Assembly (NCBI RefSeq): GCF_022539665.2
Contig: NC_081333.1
Coordinates: 620,001-684,000 of the forward strand
DNA from: Daphnia carinata
Lineage: Eukaryota > Arthropoda > Branchiopoda > Diplostraca > Daphniidae
Reading direction: 5' to 3'
Length of the DNA: 64,000 nt
Part shown: positions 42,715 through 59,468 of the stretch, piece by piece
Layout: each line of letters starts with the position of its first letter
How positions within the stretch are numbered: the first letter of the stretch is position 1
Notes under the pieces: model-generated
Seen by the model: the letters and a program-made list of their open reading frames with translations, nothing else
The model's database searches: none
What the model was told of the DNA's origin: nothing
Made by a program: the position numbers and the translations under genes

Positions 42715-45700
42715 ACATATAGATACACAGTAGTCATCTGCTAACGATCGGCGAAATAGCAATTATCCCTTTACTATGTGCATTCAAATTGGCAATAATG
42801 GCGTCGTAGGGGGTCATCTGAAGAACAACAACAAAAAAAAAAAAAATGGGAAAGAGCTAGTACTTAGTAAGCTTCTTATAATCAATTAAAGATGCTTTAC
42901 TTGTGATGGTGGGAAAGAAGAATTGGCTATAGAATTTTACGGATCAACATGTTTCAATGTGGTGGGCTGTGCATGTGGAAAAAGAAATTCTCTTTTGAAC
43001 TGGTGGTGGTCCGTATTAGAGATATCACTTTGATAAGACAAGATGGCGACTCTTTTTTTTTAAATTTTTTGTATTTTCTTTGTTGTTGTTTTTTAATATG
43101 ATGGACTCGAAGAAATGTGCTGGTCCTGTTTATTTTATTATAATTTATTTTATTTTTTTCCAGGGGAAGAGAATGTGGCGCTTCCAGTTTTGACCATCTA
43201 CATATAAGTAGACATTTTGGATTTTTGTCCAAATATGGGGAAAAAAAAGGCCATTGTTGTTATACGTTCCGAAATACCTGCGTTTCAAGAAGGGGGAAAA
43301 ACGAATGCTTTAAAAGGCGGCATCATTCGTCCTCTCAAACGTATACTGCGTACCCCTGATTAGAATAAAGATAGCGACAATTTACAAGGCTTGTAGTGCC
43401 GTTGTCACGGAATACTTTCACGACCAATAGGAGGGAGGGGGGACACAAAAATAAATACAGTGGTTTAGGCCTATACACAACGCACGGCCCTAATAAGGTA
43501 TTCTTGTCTTATAAAGAATTATTGGGAATGTGTGTTTTACATAATGTCACGAGACGATGAGTTATGACGAGAGATTCTCACATCCGGTATATATAGATCC
43601 ATTAAAAACAACAAAAAACAAACAAACATAATAATCATAATATTTTTTTCCTTTTAAAGCGACAATCTTCTATCAACAGTCCGATGCAATTATGAAACAC
43701 AAATGTTGTGTGTGTCCTTTCACAGCGTGTATTGCGATAAGATCCGTCTCTTTTTAAAATTTTGAGTGATACGTAGTGATTCGTTGAAAACCAAACTATT
43801 TAAATTTTTCGATTCTGGATGTTTCGGTTCTGGTTTTTGACGTGATTAATCGCGGTCAGCAAACTACATCTATGTTCAAGGGTTTGTTGTTTTTTTTTGT
43901 TTTTTTTTCATACATCACTTGTGACATCTTGTCGATGATTCCAAGTAAAAAGACCACCGCATGCAGATGAGCTACTTTAATAAAAATGTATGTGTTTAAA
44001 AATTTTTCAATTACGTTGTCAGATTTTTCTTATTTTTAACCGGTTCGTTTGTTGCATAAAAACGCCGTCGGTTTCCAGCGGAAACGATGCATTTCGGTAG
44101 GGGTAAAGAGATCTTAATGAGTTCTTAGGAAAAGCATTGTCTGTTTCTTTCGGTCATTCTAATAGCCAATGTCCGTTACAGCGTCAAGGGTTCAACGTTA
44201 TAAGTCTAGACGTGGCCTATACTTAAAAGCTATGGCTCAATTTCAGCCATCATTTCTGACATTTAAGAGTTGATTTTGTCTTAGCGTGTCCCCTTTCCAT
44301 TTCTTTAACACACACAACGGGGCGATTTCTGAAGGGAATCGGCGCTCCTACAAGATGTGTGCTTGCATAACTACCAGAAGTATTGTTAAGGCTAAGAAGA
44401 TTAATATTTCGTACGTAAGAAGCGAAGAGCATTTCGGGAATATAGCGCTTCAAAATTAATAATGATATGCAAAGGAGAAATAAGTTTGACTGCTTACCAT
44501 TGTTGAAGTGTCAACTATATGCCCCGTTTGTGACCCGACCCACTTTCCGTTATCACGTCAGGACAGGTCCCTCGGTTCACACAACTGCCGAGACTGAGCC
44601 AATTCGTTTTCCTATTATTGTCGCTGAATTAGTTCCCCCACCCCTCCTCTCTACCATCTTACCTCTTCTTTTTTTTTTCAGCTTTTCTAGTTTAGAAAGC
44701 ATTCTCTTGGCTGCCTCCGTTTTTTTTTTCGTTTTTGAAATAACGGGAATTAGGGTTCTTTTTTAGAAAAAATTGGAGGCTCAGCCACAGAATGTGTCGC
44801 GTTCATTAAGTTTTTTGATTTAATTTTTTCCTAGCAAGTCTGGCAACAGTGTTCCCTACGCAGCGTATTAGCAGAGCTCATTTTGTGTTTTATTTCGTCT
44901 GCATTTGTCGGGTTTGCGCTTTTATTTAAAAGAAATTAAATTTTAAAAATTAAATTAAGGACATTAACAACAATTATGATGTAAGGCTGGACATGGCCCC
45001 AACGGTATATACAGCTTTACTATGTCTGCGCCCTAGCATTAGAAGGTCTAACTGCCTTGATATTTACAACTTCAGCGGAACGGTAGTTATTATATCCATC
45101 GGTGTATGTACGATTTTTTGGAGCTACCCGATTTCTTGTCGACCTTTAGAGACGGTGCATGATGGACACATTTAGGCGGAACCGTACCTAACATCTACAC
45201 GTAGGTATGTACGTATATATTTCACTGAGAAAGGTAGACGATTGAGGTAGGGGGGGATCACCTTCCGTTCTGCCTTAATAACCGTGAATACAATCAGCGA
45301 TGAATGTGCTTTTATGTATTGATGTCGTTCTTAAAGTTTTCTGCACCCGTAGAAATAAGGAAGTCAAAAGACAGGTGACCAACAATAGTTTTTCTTTTTT
45401 TTTTTTTTTTACAAGAGGGAGTAATAGATGGAAGATGCAGAAAGGTATTTCAAGAATTTTTATTTATGTGGGATTGTGTACAAGCCAAGATTGTGGCAAT
45501 AATGTGGGATGACGAGCAGTTAATTTGGCTTCCATTTATGACTTAAAAAAATTCCAAATGACTTTGCTAGAAATCGATCAAGACGTCCAACAGCGTCCTT
45601 GTCTCAATGTCATCCACATTATTTTTCTGTTTACTAATTAAGCACAATAGAGTGCCGCGTATGCTTAGCTACCTTTCGCTTTCAAGAAACAAATAGAACA

Positions 45701-46311
45701 AAAAAAAAAATAAATAATAATAACAATAACCTTCTGCACATGCAAAAACAGGTTGAAGGAATTTGCGAGAACTTTAGAAATGGAGGTTGGCGCTGATCGC
45801 ATGACAAGATTTGACAAACACGAAACACGAAACCGTTTAATCATGTCAATTAACCGCATGCACATAAGAATGAATAAGAAGAGGAGCTTGCATAAATTCC
45901 GCTCGAGAACAAAAAAGTGCGTTGCAAAAACAAAAGAGGAAAAAAGAATGAACTGAAAACGATCTCAACGAGCCGTTTTACACCAGATGTTAAAGCTCCG
46001 TGTTGCTTTGCCTACTGTTTATTTTCGGAAGCATCGCTGACGATGGCGAAGAGTAAATATTTTTTATGATAAAAAACGATCTCATTAGACGTATACCAAC
46101 GAGACGCGAGAAAGGCGGTTGTCAGTGCATGTTAACTTTTTCTAAATGCGAGGCTCGTAATCGTCTTGAAAAAAAAAAAAAAACAGAAGAAAAGAAGAAA
46201 GAATAAGTCGTGCTATAAGAGGCTATATATGCCTTGCCATGTTTTCTCGTCACGAACCGCAATAAAACACTGAGCTTATGCAGACAACCCCTGATACGCC
46301 CTTAAATAGAA

Positions 46312-46332
46312 CCGCCGCCATGATGGCGGCGG
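46312..46332. promoter_or_regulatory. GC-rich palindrome with two opposed GCCAT cores
   Basis: Ten-base arms CCGCCGCCAT and ATGGCGGCGG flank a single G, followed by another GATGGCG. GCCAT is the core recognised by the YY1/Pleiohomeotic family. It stands out as a GC island in AT-rich sequence 3.3 kb upstream of Runx B. A regulatory role is inferred only. Confidence 0.3.
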
Positions 46333-48712
46333 CGATGGCGCGACGAAAGGTGCATGTCGACTCTGTTATGACACTCGGAGCTGTTACACTTTTTTTTTTT
46401 TTTTTTTCTTCTTTCTTTCTTAACCCCTACGTCAAGTAACACTTTTTCTTGGCCCATCCCCATCCTCTGGTTGGTTAGCCATGTTTCTTTTTTTGTTTTT
46501 GTTTTTTAGGTCGCGATCGCGACTTCACCAGCTGCTAATTGAATCTTTTTGCGGTATCCTCTTGGCGCCTACGCTGAACGTATAAGCATGTATACGAGTC
46601 GGAGCTACTGATTGTTATGGACTGCGTCGAGCCCTTCCGTTGCTCGCTCATGGGTTCACGTCACCTGTATTCTTTTTAAGTTTCGTAGAAAAAAAAAAAA
46701 AAGAAAGAAAATAACAATAACCACAGACGACATGGAAAGGAAACATCATGGTTTTCAACCGCGACCAAAAGTTTTTCAACTTAGTTCGGCAATTGACCAG
46801 ACAATGGTTGCGCCTTAATATACTTGATTGTATGGTGTAGAAGCCCAGTCAAGCAGTTCTTCTTCTTTTTTTTTTTAATTACTGGTTTTCTTGGTAAAAT
46901 TTGAGACGTAGCTCTTCATGGAATTTTTCTTTCAGGGATGTGAAAAACAAAAATCAGCCATTTTTCGCCAAAGATTTGTATCAATTTGCCAGGAAATTAT
47001 TTGTGAAACGTTGTAGATACAAAGACAAAGTGTGAAACCCAAACGTGTCATCATCAAACGCGTTGATGTCGCCGTGTATTAGACGTGATGCAGCGTATCG
47101 ATCGACAATTGTACTTACATTATTTATTACCACCAACATAAAGGGGACGATTAACTGTGGGTGTGTTCTTCTAAGACAATAGCTGAAAAAAAAAGAAAGA
47201 AAGAATAATCATAAAGGTCCGTGTCGTAAAACAAACATTTCAACTTCCTCGCGTCGAGTTGTCGGTGGGAATCCTTCGCCGAGGTCTGTCTTGTCTCTTT
47301 TTCTCCTTCTCCTCATATTAAATTTCAATTTCTGGGTTCTCTTATTATTTTTTTTTTTTAAGTTGTCTGTCTGGGAGACTCGTTGTGTCTGTTTTTGGTG
47401 CTATTGTTACTGAAGCATTAAGGTCTTGCGTGTTGAATCCTAATGTAAGGGTTGGGAGCCGAAGCCGCTACCTAATGACAGCCTACTCGTCACTGCAAAA
47501 CACACACGCGGAATGACGCGTTAGAGAAATCCCACTGAATCCGACTGCGGTCTATACTTAGCCGCCACTGTACACTTCTTACGGCCACCTTGCATGCCAA
47601 AACTCGGCCCAGCCAGAGATATATATATATATATATATACTATTCCCCCAACTTTGATGGCCAGTTTCGAAGACCAAAAACTTCGACTGGGCTGAACCAC
47701 AAATTGACGCTCATTTTTGTTTCTTCTTCTTCTTTTTTTTTTTTCTTTCATTCTTTTTTAGCCAAGTCGGGGGTTTGTTCGTTGCCAACTACGTGTTCCT
47801 TCCCATTTCAAACCACGAAAGAAATGCGAGAGAGAAGCAAATGTTGAGTTTACCCACTGAAGTAACATTAGCTACCGTAATACATGCCTTCATAGTTAAG
47901 GTTTTTTTTTTTTTTTTTACGGTTCTAGTGACGGCAAAATATGTGTAGCCATCTATGGCCGCGTTTTTCTTAACCACGCGCCTGGTTAATATTTTCAGTA
48001 TTTATTTATTTTTTTTTTTTCATTTTTCTTTCTTTCGTATTATGTTTATTTTGACTGCTGGTAGTTAGTTTTTCGTCTGAGCGTTAATATCGGTGGGCAC
48101 CACTGAGTTACGTTGTAAATGTGTATAGGAAAAGTGTTGAACCACAGGTAGCTATAGTACGTGTTCCAGCCCATCAACTCCCAATTCTTCAAGTTTATCA
48201 TTTTATCTTTATTCTATTTTCTAATACGATGTTCTCGGAGCGTATTGGAATGTTTCAAATAAACGTTTGATGCATACGCACGAAGTTATTCGAACAAACG
48301 TTTTTATAATTCGATTGTAATATTGGCACGTACAAGAGACGAACGTAATTTTTAAAAGAAATGTTGAATGATTCAAATTAATTTACTTATTGTTATAATA
48401 CGATTTTTTTTAAATGTCGTTTGCCGTAGCTCGTGTTTATCGGTCTACTATTCGATATGTTTTCGTCGTTATGGCTTGCTGGCATATACTCTGAGGTTGT
48501 GTTGCCTTCCCTTGCTACCTGCCTCTTGTGTTTAAATTCGACCCTACGTGTAAGCTGGTTATTTTATTTTATTTTTTTTAACGTCCGTAACCCAAAAAAT
48601 TGAGACCTGAGGTTATTTTTTATGGCGCCTCGACATTGTTTAGATATCACTCGGACTATCCAAAGAACCACTTTGCTTTACTATCACTTTTTTTTATATG
48701 AATATGAAATCC

Positions 48713-48735
48713 ATATATATATATATATATATATA
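48713..48735. repeat. TA dinucleotide repeat
   Basis: About 11 TA units, 0.9 kb upstream of Runx B. Confidence 0.9.
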
Positions 48736-49396
48736 CTGCTTTTGAGGGTTTGAAATATAATATTTGATACTTACACATCGACAGTTGTTTTGTGGGCTTT
48801 CAGGCATCTATGCAAAGCCTTATTGCCCCCAAAATTTGAAAGAAAAAAGGGACTGTAAGGTTACTATTTCTTTTTATTCCCTTTTCTTCTTCTTTTCCCT
48901 TTTTTTTTGTGAACTAGCTAGCCGACTTTTTACAAGCAAAAGCACAGCCATTAAAGTGTCTTGAAAAAAAAAAAAATAAAGGGCGAGAGAGTTTGCGCGC
49001 TGTCATAAAATGAATGGTTGGGATAGTAAACTGGCCGATAGTTCTGACTGATTACAGACCAAACGGTCTTTTTTTTTTCTATTTCGTTGATGAGTCGGTG
49101 ACGGCGACACCAAGAGCAGCCCTATCAATATTCTCCATAACATGAGATATGACTTTAAGGGATGGAAACGATGAGCAAAGCACAGGGCCTTAGAAAGCTG
49201 CTTCTCGTGGTCTCGGGTATCTTAACAGAGGTTAGCCAGCCCCACCGACCTCCTTTTAGCGGGGGGTTCCAAAAAAAAAAAAACGTTGGAACCCTGTCCA
49301 TACGCGAAGCAAGTGATTGGTCAGCTTTTTTTTTTTTTTACATACAGGCCCAAGGGTCAAATAGAGTTGGACGTTTTGCTATAGTAGTGTTGGGCC

Positions 49397-49437
49397 TTTA
49401 AAAGGCAAGCAATCCACAGGACACTTGTCTCATTTCG
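49397..49437 (+). promoter_or_regulatory. Candidate core promoter of Runx B
   Basis: TTTAAAAGG at 49397-49405 is TATA-like. 35 nt from its start is the A of TCATTT (49430-49435), which matches the arthropod initiator TCAKTY. This would give a 5' leader of about 170 nt with an in-frame stop before the ATG. A second initiator-like TCAGTT lies at 49498-49503 without a TATA box at the expected distance. Confidence 0.35.
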
Positions 49438-49559
49438 CCTCAAGAACTCCACTTTGCTTGGCTGCTCAAACGCTGGCAGTTGATCGATCGATTGTACTCA
49501 GTTCGTCCTTTTTTTTTCTATTTTTCTTGAATATTCATCCATCCGCACGTTGGGTCTAA

Positions 49560-52178
<2,619 letters not shown>

Positions 52179-53567
52179 GTGAACATGAACTTTCGATATA
52201 TTTTTGTTTACTTTAATTTCACGTTACCCATCCACTTTGTAAATACTAGTCCGATATTTTATGTGTCACCGATTCAGCGTTATTGAAATGAAAATACACT
52301 TCTTTTATTCTCGCATTTCATTACGTTCCCTTCTGTCGTTTTAAACGTTTTCCTCTACATATCTATGACACGCTTTGTTCCAGTGACGTCGGGGGCGGCT
52401 ACGTTTTAGTGCCTGCATTGGACAGCCTTATTTTCAGAGGTTCATTCATCTAATGGACATGTCTTTCAAGTCTCAGGAAGGGAAACATTTTCCTAGGTAA
52501 ACAGTTGAAAGTACTGCACTCTAATTGGCAGCGGAAGGACTCCAGTCACCTTTGCAACACGAACTCTCAAAACGTTGATCATTTTGGTTTTTACAGTTCC
52601 AAATAGGCTCAGAGAGGGCCTCTAAATCACTGATTTCCTTTTTCAAGGTTCCTAAAGGCCAACTTATTACCGTTTTAGAAATGACAACGAAATTGACACG
52701 ACAGTCGTGTAGCCTTTCAAATATATTCCACTTTTGTCTTCGACACATATGATTGACCTCTTCAACTTCCAGGGTAAATTAACTGCTTTGACCTCAAGCT
52801 ATCAAACGGTGAGGAGAATGCTGCTACCAGGCACGCTCAGTTCTACGGAGGAAGAAAACGCATCGCGTTATGCAAACGGAAAGAAATCGGAGAACGAACG
52901 AACCAAGGTCTTATACGATAATTTTATGAAAGTTTAAAACATTTACCGTTCGTTTAAAGAGTCAGGTTCTTTGATAACATTGTTGATTCTACACGATCAG
53001 ACACGAACTTCCAAGACTACCCTCACACTTAAGAGAATGAGGGAGGTTATGGAGCTACACCTCCAGATGAAAAGGCTTACGTTATTTCGTTCCCTTTTTA
53101 GGGAACAAGATCTTAAAGTTCGATTTTTCTAATGACAGCTTAATTGCATTAAATTGTTTTATACTGTTATAAAATCACGCCATCACAGCGAATATGGAAA
53201 CAGGCTGGATTATATTCGCTAGTCCGTTAATGAGGAGAAGGGATTATTTTCTTTTGTTTTTTATATACTATGATTTTGCATGAAGTTTGGCTTACAGCAG
53301 ACGTAACACTGATTTTCATAGCAAAATTTTATATGAATAAAAAAAAAGAATTGCTCAAGATGGGATGACTTAGAGGGTTAGGGCTGATCTTGTTTCTTCG
53401 ATGAGCGAAAATTAGTTTTCGCCGTGATTTTCAGTATAGCTCTTTTAGCTTTGCGTCGCAAACGTCCAGCGCTGAGCCTTCCAAACTAGAACCAGCTAGA
53501 GTTCCGTATAATATCCTTTCAAGAAAATTGAAGCTTGCCCAAACGATTTTCACTGGTAAACACGAGG
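52179..53567. other. Region downstream of Runx B
   Basis: Presumed Runx B 3' UTR and intergenic sequence. No AATAAA is seen close to the stop; the first clear one is at 53336-53341, so the UTR may be long or use a variant signal. The open frames at 52521-52748 (minus) and 52734-52937 (plus) have no recognisable features. Confidence 0.45.
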
Positions 53568-54965
53568 TATATGGCAATCCGTTTTACCCAAAATAAAAAT
53601 AAAAAATATTGGCCTTTTTTCTTTTTTACTGCTATAGCCATCTACCGGTGACGTTTCCAGTTAATTCTCTACATACGCTGACCGAAAAATTTTTAAGCCC
53701 GACTAAATAAACCCGACTAAATAAGCCCGACTTTTCTCGGTCGGGCTTAAAAAATTTTTCTCAAAAAACTGACACTCACCGGAATTGGTTGAATATCACA
53801 GGGTATACTCAAAATTGAATGCTGATTCCGGGAAAATTGCATTTTTTAAAATTACGTTAATCATTTTTGGAAATACACGGAATATTTAACGCAATGCTAG
53901 CGCGCCAGTATGCTACAGCGCTAGCGCGATACAGCAGAAAGTCGGGCTTATATTGTCGGGCTTAAAATTTTTTCCTATTAAAAATTATATATCATTAAAT
54001 CTTGATAACTATATACGATTCTGATTCAAAATTTAACAAGGAACACGAAAAAGAAATTTGTTGTTACGTAGAGATTGTAGTTTTTGAATAATCAAAGAAG
54101 TTTGATGTGTCACGCTAGCGCTGTAGCGTACTGGCGCACTAGTAATGGTTCCGATTTGCACCTAATTTTATATACTCAAAAACTATAGATTCTGCATAAA
54201 AACAACTTCCATTTTCGTGTTCCTTGGTCAATTTTGTATCAGAATAACATATAGTTATCTAGATTTAATGATATTATTTTTTAATAGGACAAAATTTTAA
54301 GCGCGACAAAATAAGACCGGCCTTGTGTTTTTTTGTTTAATTCAAAAACTATAAGTCCAATTAAAAAATAAACTTTGTATTCGTGATTAGCATTCCATTC
54401 TACATCGAAATCATGTGTTTTAAGCCAAATTTGAAATTTGGCCAAAAATGAAAAAGTGAGAAGGCTAATCAAATCAACGATTTCATTAAAAATACATTCT
54501 TCCGATTCGAAATTGATCGCTGATCACGAAAATGGGGTATATTTTTATATTAGGCTTCTAGTTTTTGAATTATCATTAAAAGAAGTTTGGTGTTTCACGC
54601 TAGCGCTGTAGCGTACTGGCGCGCTAGTAATGGTTTCGATGCGCAGACACACTAATTTTATATTTTAGATTACTCCAAAACTGTATGCTATACGTAAAAA
54701 CAAATTCCATTTTCGTGTTCCTTGGTTAACTTTGAATGAGAATCATGCATAGTTATCGAGATTTAATGACATTATTTTTTTAATAGGAAAGATTTTTAAG
54801 CCCGAAAGATAAAATCGGGCTTATTTTTTAACCCAACTTTTTTTTTCGATCAGTGTATGTAGAGAATTAACTAGAAACGTGACCGGCAGATGGCGATAGC
54901 AGTAAAACAGAAAAAAAAGGCCAATATTTTTCATTTTTATTTTGGGTAAAACGGATTGCCATATA
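53568..54965. mobile_element. Foldback/MITE-like element with long inverted ends
   Basis: The left end (53570 to about 53690) and right end (about 54850 to 54963) are imperfect reverse complements over more than 100 bp, both containing TATGGCAATCCG, AATATTGGCC and AATTCTCTACATAC. TA dinucleotides flank both ends (53568-53569 and 54964-54965), as expected of a TA target duplication. Inside are two related segments (about 54098-54330 and 54580-54810) and an inverted relative at about 53890-54090, all with a CTAGCGCTGTAGCGTACTGG-like core. TAAGCCCGAC motifs recur, including a hairpin at 53722-53749. No transposase frame is present, so it is non-autonomous. The TA flanks suggest a Tc1/mariner-type mobiliser, by inference. 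Confidence 0.8.
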
Positions 54966-57900
54966 GGCAGCAATAAACGAGTCAGTCCTACGGCAAATGG
55001 TTATCTACTGGAAGAATTTTAAATTTCGCTAAAACTTTGATTTTGCATCTTTCAACGGCTTACGTGTGGCATCATACGACATTGTATGACACCGGTCCGT
55101 TGCCAGACTGACACAGGTTTTTAATGAGCTATATTTTTTTATTGAAGTGGTTTTGGAATTAAAGGAAAATTGGGGAATTTTAAAAACACCTATAGAAATT
55201 TACCGCCGAAAATCGAGAATCGCCCGCCAATTCGAATCTTAAGTTCATCATAAGTTTGCATTTTAAGAAATAAGTCAATCTTTTAAACAAAACTTTGGCA
55301 CCCCATACACTTTGGCTGCAATGGCCAACTTTCAATAAATACTCAAAAGGGCGTGGATAACCGCCGAACCATTTGTTAAAATATTCAATTCTTGAAGTAT
55401 ATTTTGAAGTTTTCGCAAACTGTTTTCCTGGAGTTGCATCTCTTGCCACTGATCGACTTCTCGGTGGCTGTTAAAAACTTAGTTGCACGCTAATTTATTC
55501 ATGCATCCGCCCTATTCCGAACACCTCTAATCACCAGGTCAGAGACGCCCTTGACTTCTGCAAGGCAAAACAGTGAAATCAAACCAACACAATTTGAAGT
55601 ACTTCCTCTGCGGATGGCGATTCGGTCGCCTCCGGTATCAGCTACGTCATCTGCTCACCGTTGCAAGCTGAGAGCTATGCCCGTAATTGTGTTGCGTAGT
55701 TTGCTCCGGCATGTTAATGCATGTAATGTATCAAACCAGCCCAAACAACTCGTTTTCGCTAAGCAGCCCATGGTAAGACACAAACAGTCGAGAGATTATA
55801 CTCTCAACGAAGTTCTGCACAGAGCCAACACCATTGCATAGCGGTTATGCACGTGTCATCAATATGACCTGATTGGCTACGCTATCAGCCCACTGTAACT
55901 CTATTAATTATTATCACACGGATAGAAGAGGGATCTTAAACGTCAGCGAGTGGGCATTACGTTTGCGAGGGCGCTGTTGGGTTGAATAACCAACTGTCAT
56001 TGCCCCCATCCCCATGTTGGAATAATTGCGAAAAATAAAACATGTAATTTAAGCGTCCATGTACGTCATATCGTATGTTTGACCTCTTAATCACTATGTT
56101 TTGTTGGATTGCTTAGAATGTAGACAAACAAGCCGTAGGTTTCTAGGTGCATTTCCACAATGAGAAGGTGATTTGTCTGCTGTCACACTCGCGACAAAGA
56201 ACAAAATAATTTTCATGAACTCCACCTCCGTTTATCGCGATTAGAAGTAAGCGCACTTTCCGTATAGTTGGCATTGTGATTCATTTGCACGTATTACATG
56301 ATTTTTTTTTTTTTTTTCTAGGCCGGCTTACATTAAATATTTCGTGGCATATTGACATCGTCGTCGCTGGGGTGTCAACGAAGAAAGACAGCGATCCCTA
56401 GCTCATTTACACGAGACGTAGGGAAATGTATGCTAATGCCAGGAGCCTGTCAAGAAGGTCCCCCCCCCCCCACAGCGCCGACACCCTCGCCTCTCGATTT
56501 TTGCTCGAATACTTTTTTGAAAAGCCATTAGCATCACGGCCCTCTGTTCACTTCGAATTCTTAAATTATGGAGAGGGGCTAATGAGAAAAGTGCATCTTC
56601 GGTTGCGCACCCCTTTCCGCATTTATACTGAAACCAGTCAACGCGTTTTCTTTCCCTTATCCCACTCGCGACAGCAAGATATTTTATTTCGTTTGGCGTG
56701 GTTCCTTCGAGCTTCTTTTGCCCGTCTTCGTCCCACCACTTCTTCGTTCGGTTTTTTTTTTTCTTCTTCTTCTTCTCCCTACTGACATCTAATTAACTTG
56801 TGCTCCCCATTGCGCCAAGGCACGACACTGCGAGAGACGGAATTAAAAAATTCAATAGCCTCTTTTGCCTGTCATCAAAGAATGGCTTTATACGCATCCG
56901 TATATACATAATCAAATACGAAAAATTTTAAAAAAGAAAAAAAAAAAAAAGAAAAAAAAAAAAGGTAAGAACGTTACAAACCGGTTTGGCTGTTCCACTT
57001 CCCGTGCAGAGATGCTGAAACTTCCATCTTATTTATTTTCCACATCCGTATACATGAATAAAATCTTACAGATAGTTAATCATCAGTGTAAAAGAAAACT
57101 GACAAAGGTTTCTTCGTCAGAATGGACGCGTCTTCTCTACCGGATATGCAGCACATACACAAACGCATGGCTTTACGTATATATTCGTGTTACAATGCCT
57201 TTGGTCGCAAAATTGAGCGAAGCGCTATTATTATCATCCGGCTGTTTTCGGTGCCTAAACAACCGTGATGAAGAAACAAATATGAATTTCGGTCTACTCT
57301 GAACCCTGAGAAGGGGGGTTACCTAATTAGGGTTTCCAATGTCGAGTCTACCCAGGCAACAACTGGTTACGTACCACCGTTATATCTCCATTGTATTCTT
57401 TCTTGTTATGCTTAACCCGTGGCCATCCCCATCGATTGTTGGATCCGCCTCCACCTTTTCTGCCCATCATGTTGCGCCAATAGGTACAAGTGTATTAAAA
57501 CTTTCTTCTACCCGATTCTCATTCACCTTTAATGCTGTTTCTTTTTTTTTTTTTTTTTTTTCTGTTTTTTGGCACATTAGTTTTATTTCAATCTTCCATT
57601 CGGAATGACAACAAAAAAGACAATTTTTATTAATTGTTAGGTTCTCGTCGATATCTGACATCTGTGAAGTTCGTATTCCTATCTAGTTTAGAAACCGGGA
57701 CAGGCGCAGCGTCAAATAATGAGAGTCAAGTTTTCGAGCCAAGTTCTTGGTTATGTGGACTTTTATTCCGAACCCCGTTTAATTAGCGACGATAAAAATT
57801 GAATGCGTGAAAAGAGAAATCAATCCTCTTGCCGTTTCGTCTAGTTGACTAGTTCCCTGTTCAGTGATCCTCTTACGGCGATTTAGAAAGCGAGTTGGGC

Positions 57901-58177
57901 AAAAGTCGGCAGAAGGAGGCGCAAGGGCGGAGTTCAGAAACATGGCTAATTGTCCATCCTCTTTGTTGTTATCTGCTCACGTGGGGGCTATCCGTAACGA
58001 GGGGGTTATGTGCAGCAGTCGATCCCAATCGATCGAGTCCACCGGCAGAGTCCGCCGTGCCCGATGATATATATATATACTGTATATATACTGATGGTCA
58101 TGATGCGGACTCGCATTGCATCGATCGCTGCTGACTTTCATATACCCACGCATGTATTTTCGACGACTGTGTTGTAG

Positions 58178-58202
58178 ACACACACACACACACACACACA
58201 CG
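58178..58202. repeat. CA dinucleotide repeat
   Basis: About 12 CA units in the right-hand gene-poor region. Confidence 0.9.
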
Positions 58203-59122
58203 CCTAGCAGAGGCATTAAAAAACGGAAAAGCACCTTCACACTCAAATTTAATATAAGGTGTAAAAAAAATAAATAAAAGGCTGCTGATGTAGAGCGCAC
58301 ACGACCAGAATTCGTTGGTGTTTAAATTGCACGTGGAATGCTGCATCGGAACGGTAGGGGTGAGAAAATAAAAAATGCAATTTGAATTTTTTTCTATCTG
58401 GCGTGACTGAGTGATCCTCTACTGATTTTCGGACAGCCGCCATTCCTTTCAGTGTCCCTCAGCTCGGAGCTTTTCTTTTCTTTTTTTTTTTTTTTTTTTT
58501 TTGACAGGAAAGAGAATCTTGATGAAGTGCTATAGGCTATGGGCTCTTCTTCCTCTCCTTGTCCTTTGCTTCCGCTTTCCACCGGATCACAAAAGAAAAA
58601 AGGCCTTTCGTTTTTTTCCTCGAGAATTTGAACACCTTTTTTAAAACACGATTTCCTTCCTACTCGTTCTCGTTTTTTTTTTTTTTTTTTATCTTTTTTA
58701 GAAGTCTGGACAAAGGAAAATTGAATGGAGAAGAACATCAAATTTGGACCTTTCTGCCTTTCTTTTTGAACTATTCAATCTTTGATTGCACCTTTGGTCA
58801 GCCACGCTGTCAAAGTGGAGCTCGGGCGTCGAATTTTATCCCCACTTCCGTACCGTGCGCAAGAACGGTGAACGTATTAAGCTACTCCAAAAAGGCAAAA
58901 GAAATCCCCAATAAAATTCCCTCTTGTTAGCCGGCAGTCGGCTGTCTCGTGCGACTCAAGTCCTAACAGTCCTTTATCATCGAGATCGATCCGAATAACA
59001 AAAAAAAAAAAAAAAAAAAAAAAAAGAGTCTTGAGTCAATAATGATGGCTTGTTGGTGCTTCAACAACCCTTCGCTCTCCAGCACGTGGGAATAACCTCA
59101 CTTGTTGGTCAACTGAAGAATT

Positions 59123-59143
59123 TGTGTGTGTGTGTGTGTGTGT
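59123..59143. repeat. TG dinucleotide repeat
   Basis: About ten TG units in the right-hand gene-poor region. Confidence 0.85.
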
Positions 59144-59445
59144 CAAGATTTCCTTCTTTCGGATAATCAAACATCATTTCGAACCATGGTGGTAATATCG
59201 TGCGTATTTACTCACCATGGAGTACGTTCACAATATAAATGTCGTGTGCAAGTGCGAAACTACTAACAGTGAAACGACGGTACGTTTCTATAGAAGCTTT
59301 CATCATTATTTCCTCTACCCCCTCCCCCCTTATTTTTCTTCTATTCTTCCATTCCCCATATTCGTTTTTTTTTTTTTTTTCATTTATTTATTTATTTTTT
59401 CAAAGGTAGGTCGTCATACGGTGCCCTGTACTTTGTTCGTATGTA

Positions 59446-59468
59446 GACACACACACACACACACACAT
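59446..59468. repeat. CA dinucleotide repeat
   Basis: About 11 CA units in the right-hand gene-poor region. Confidence 0.85.
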
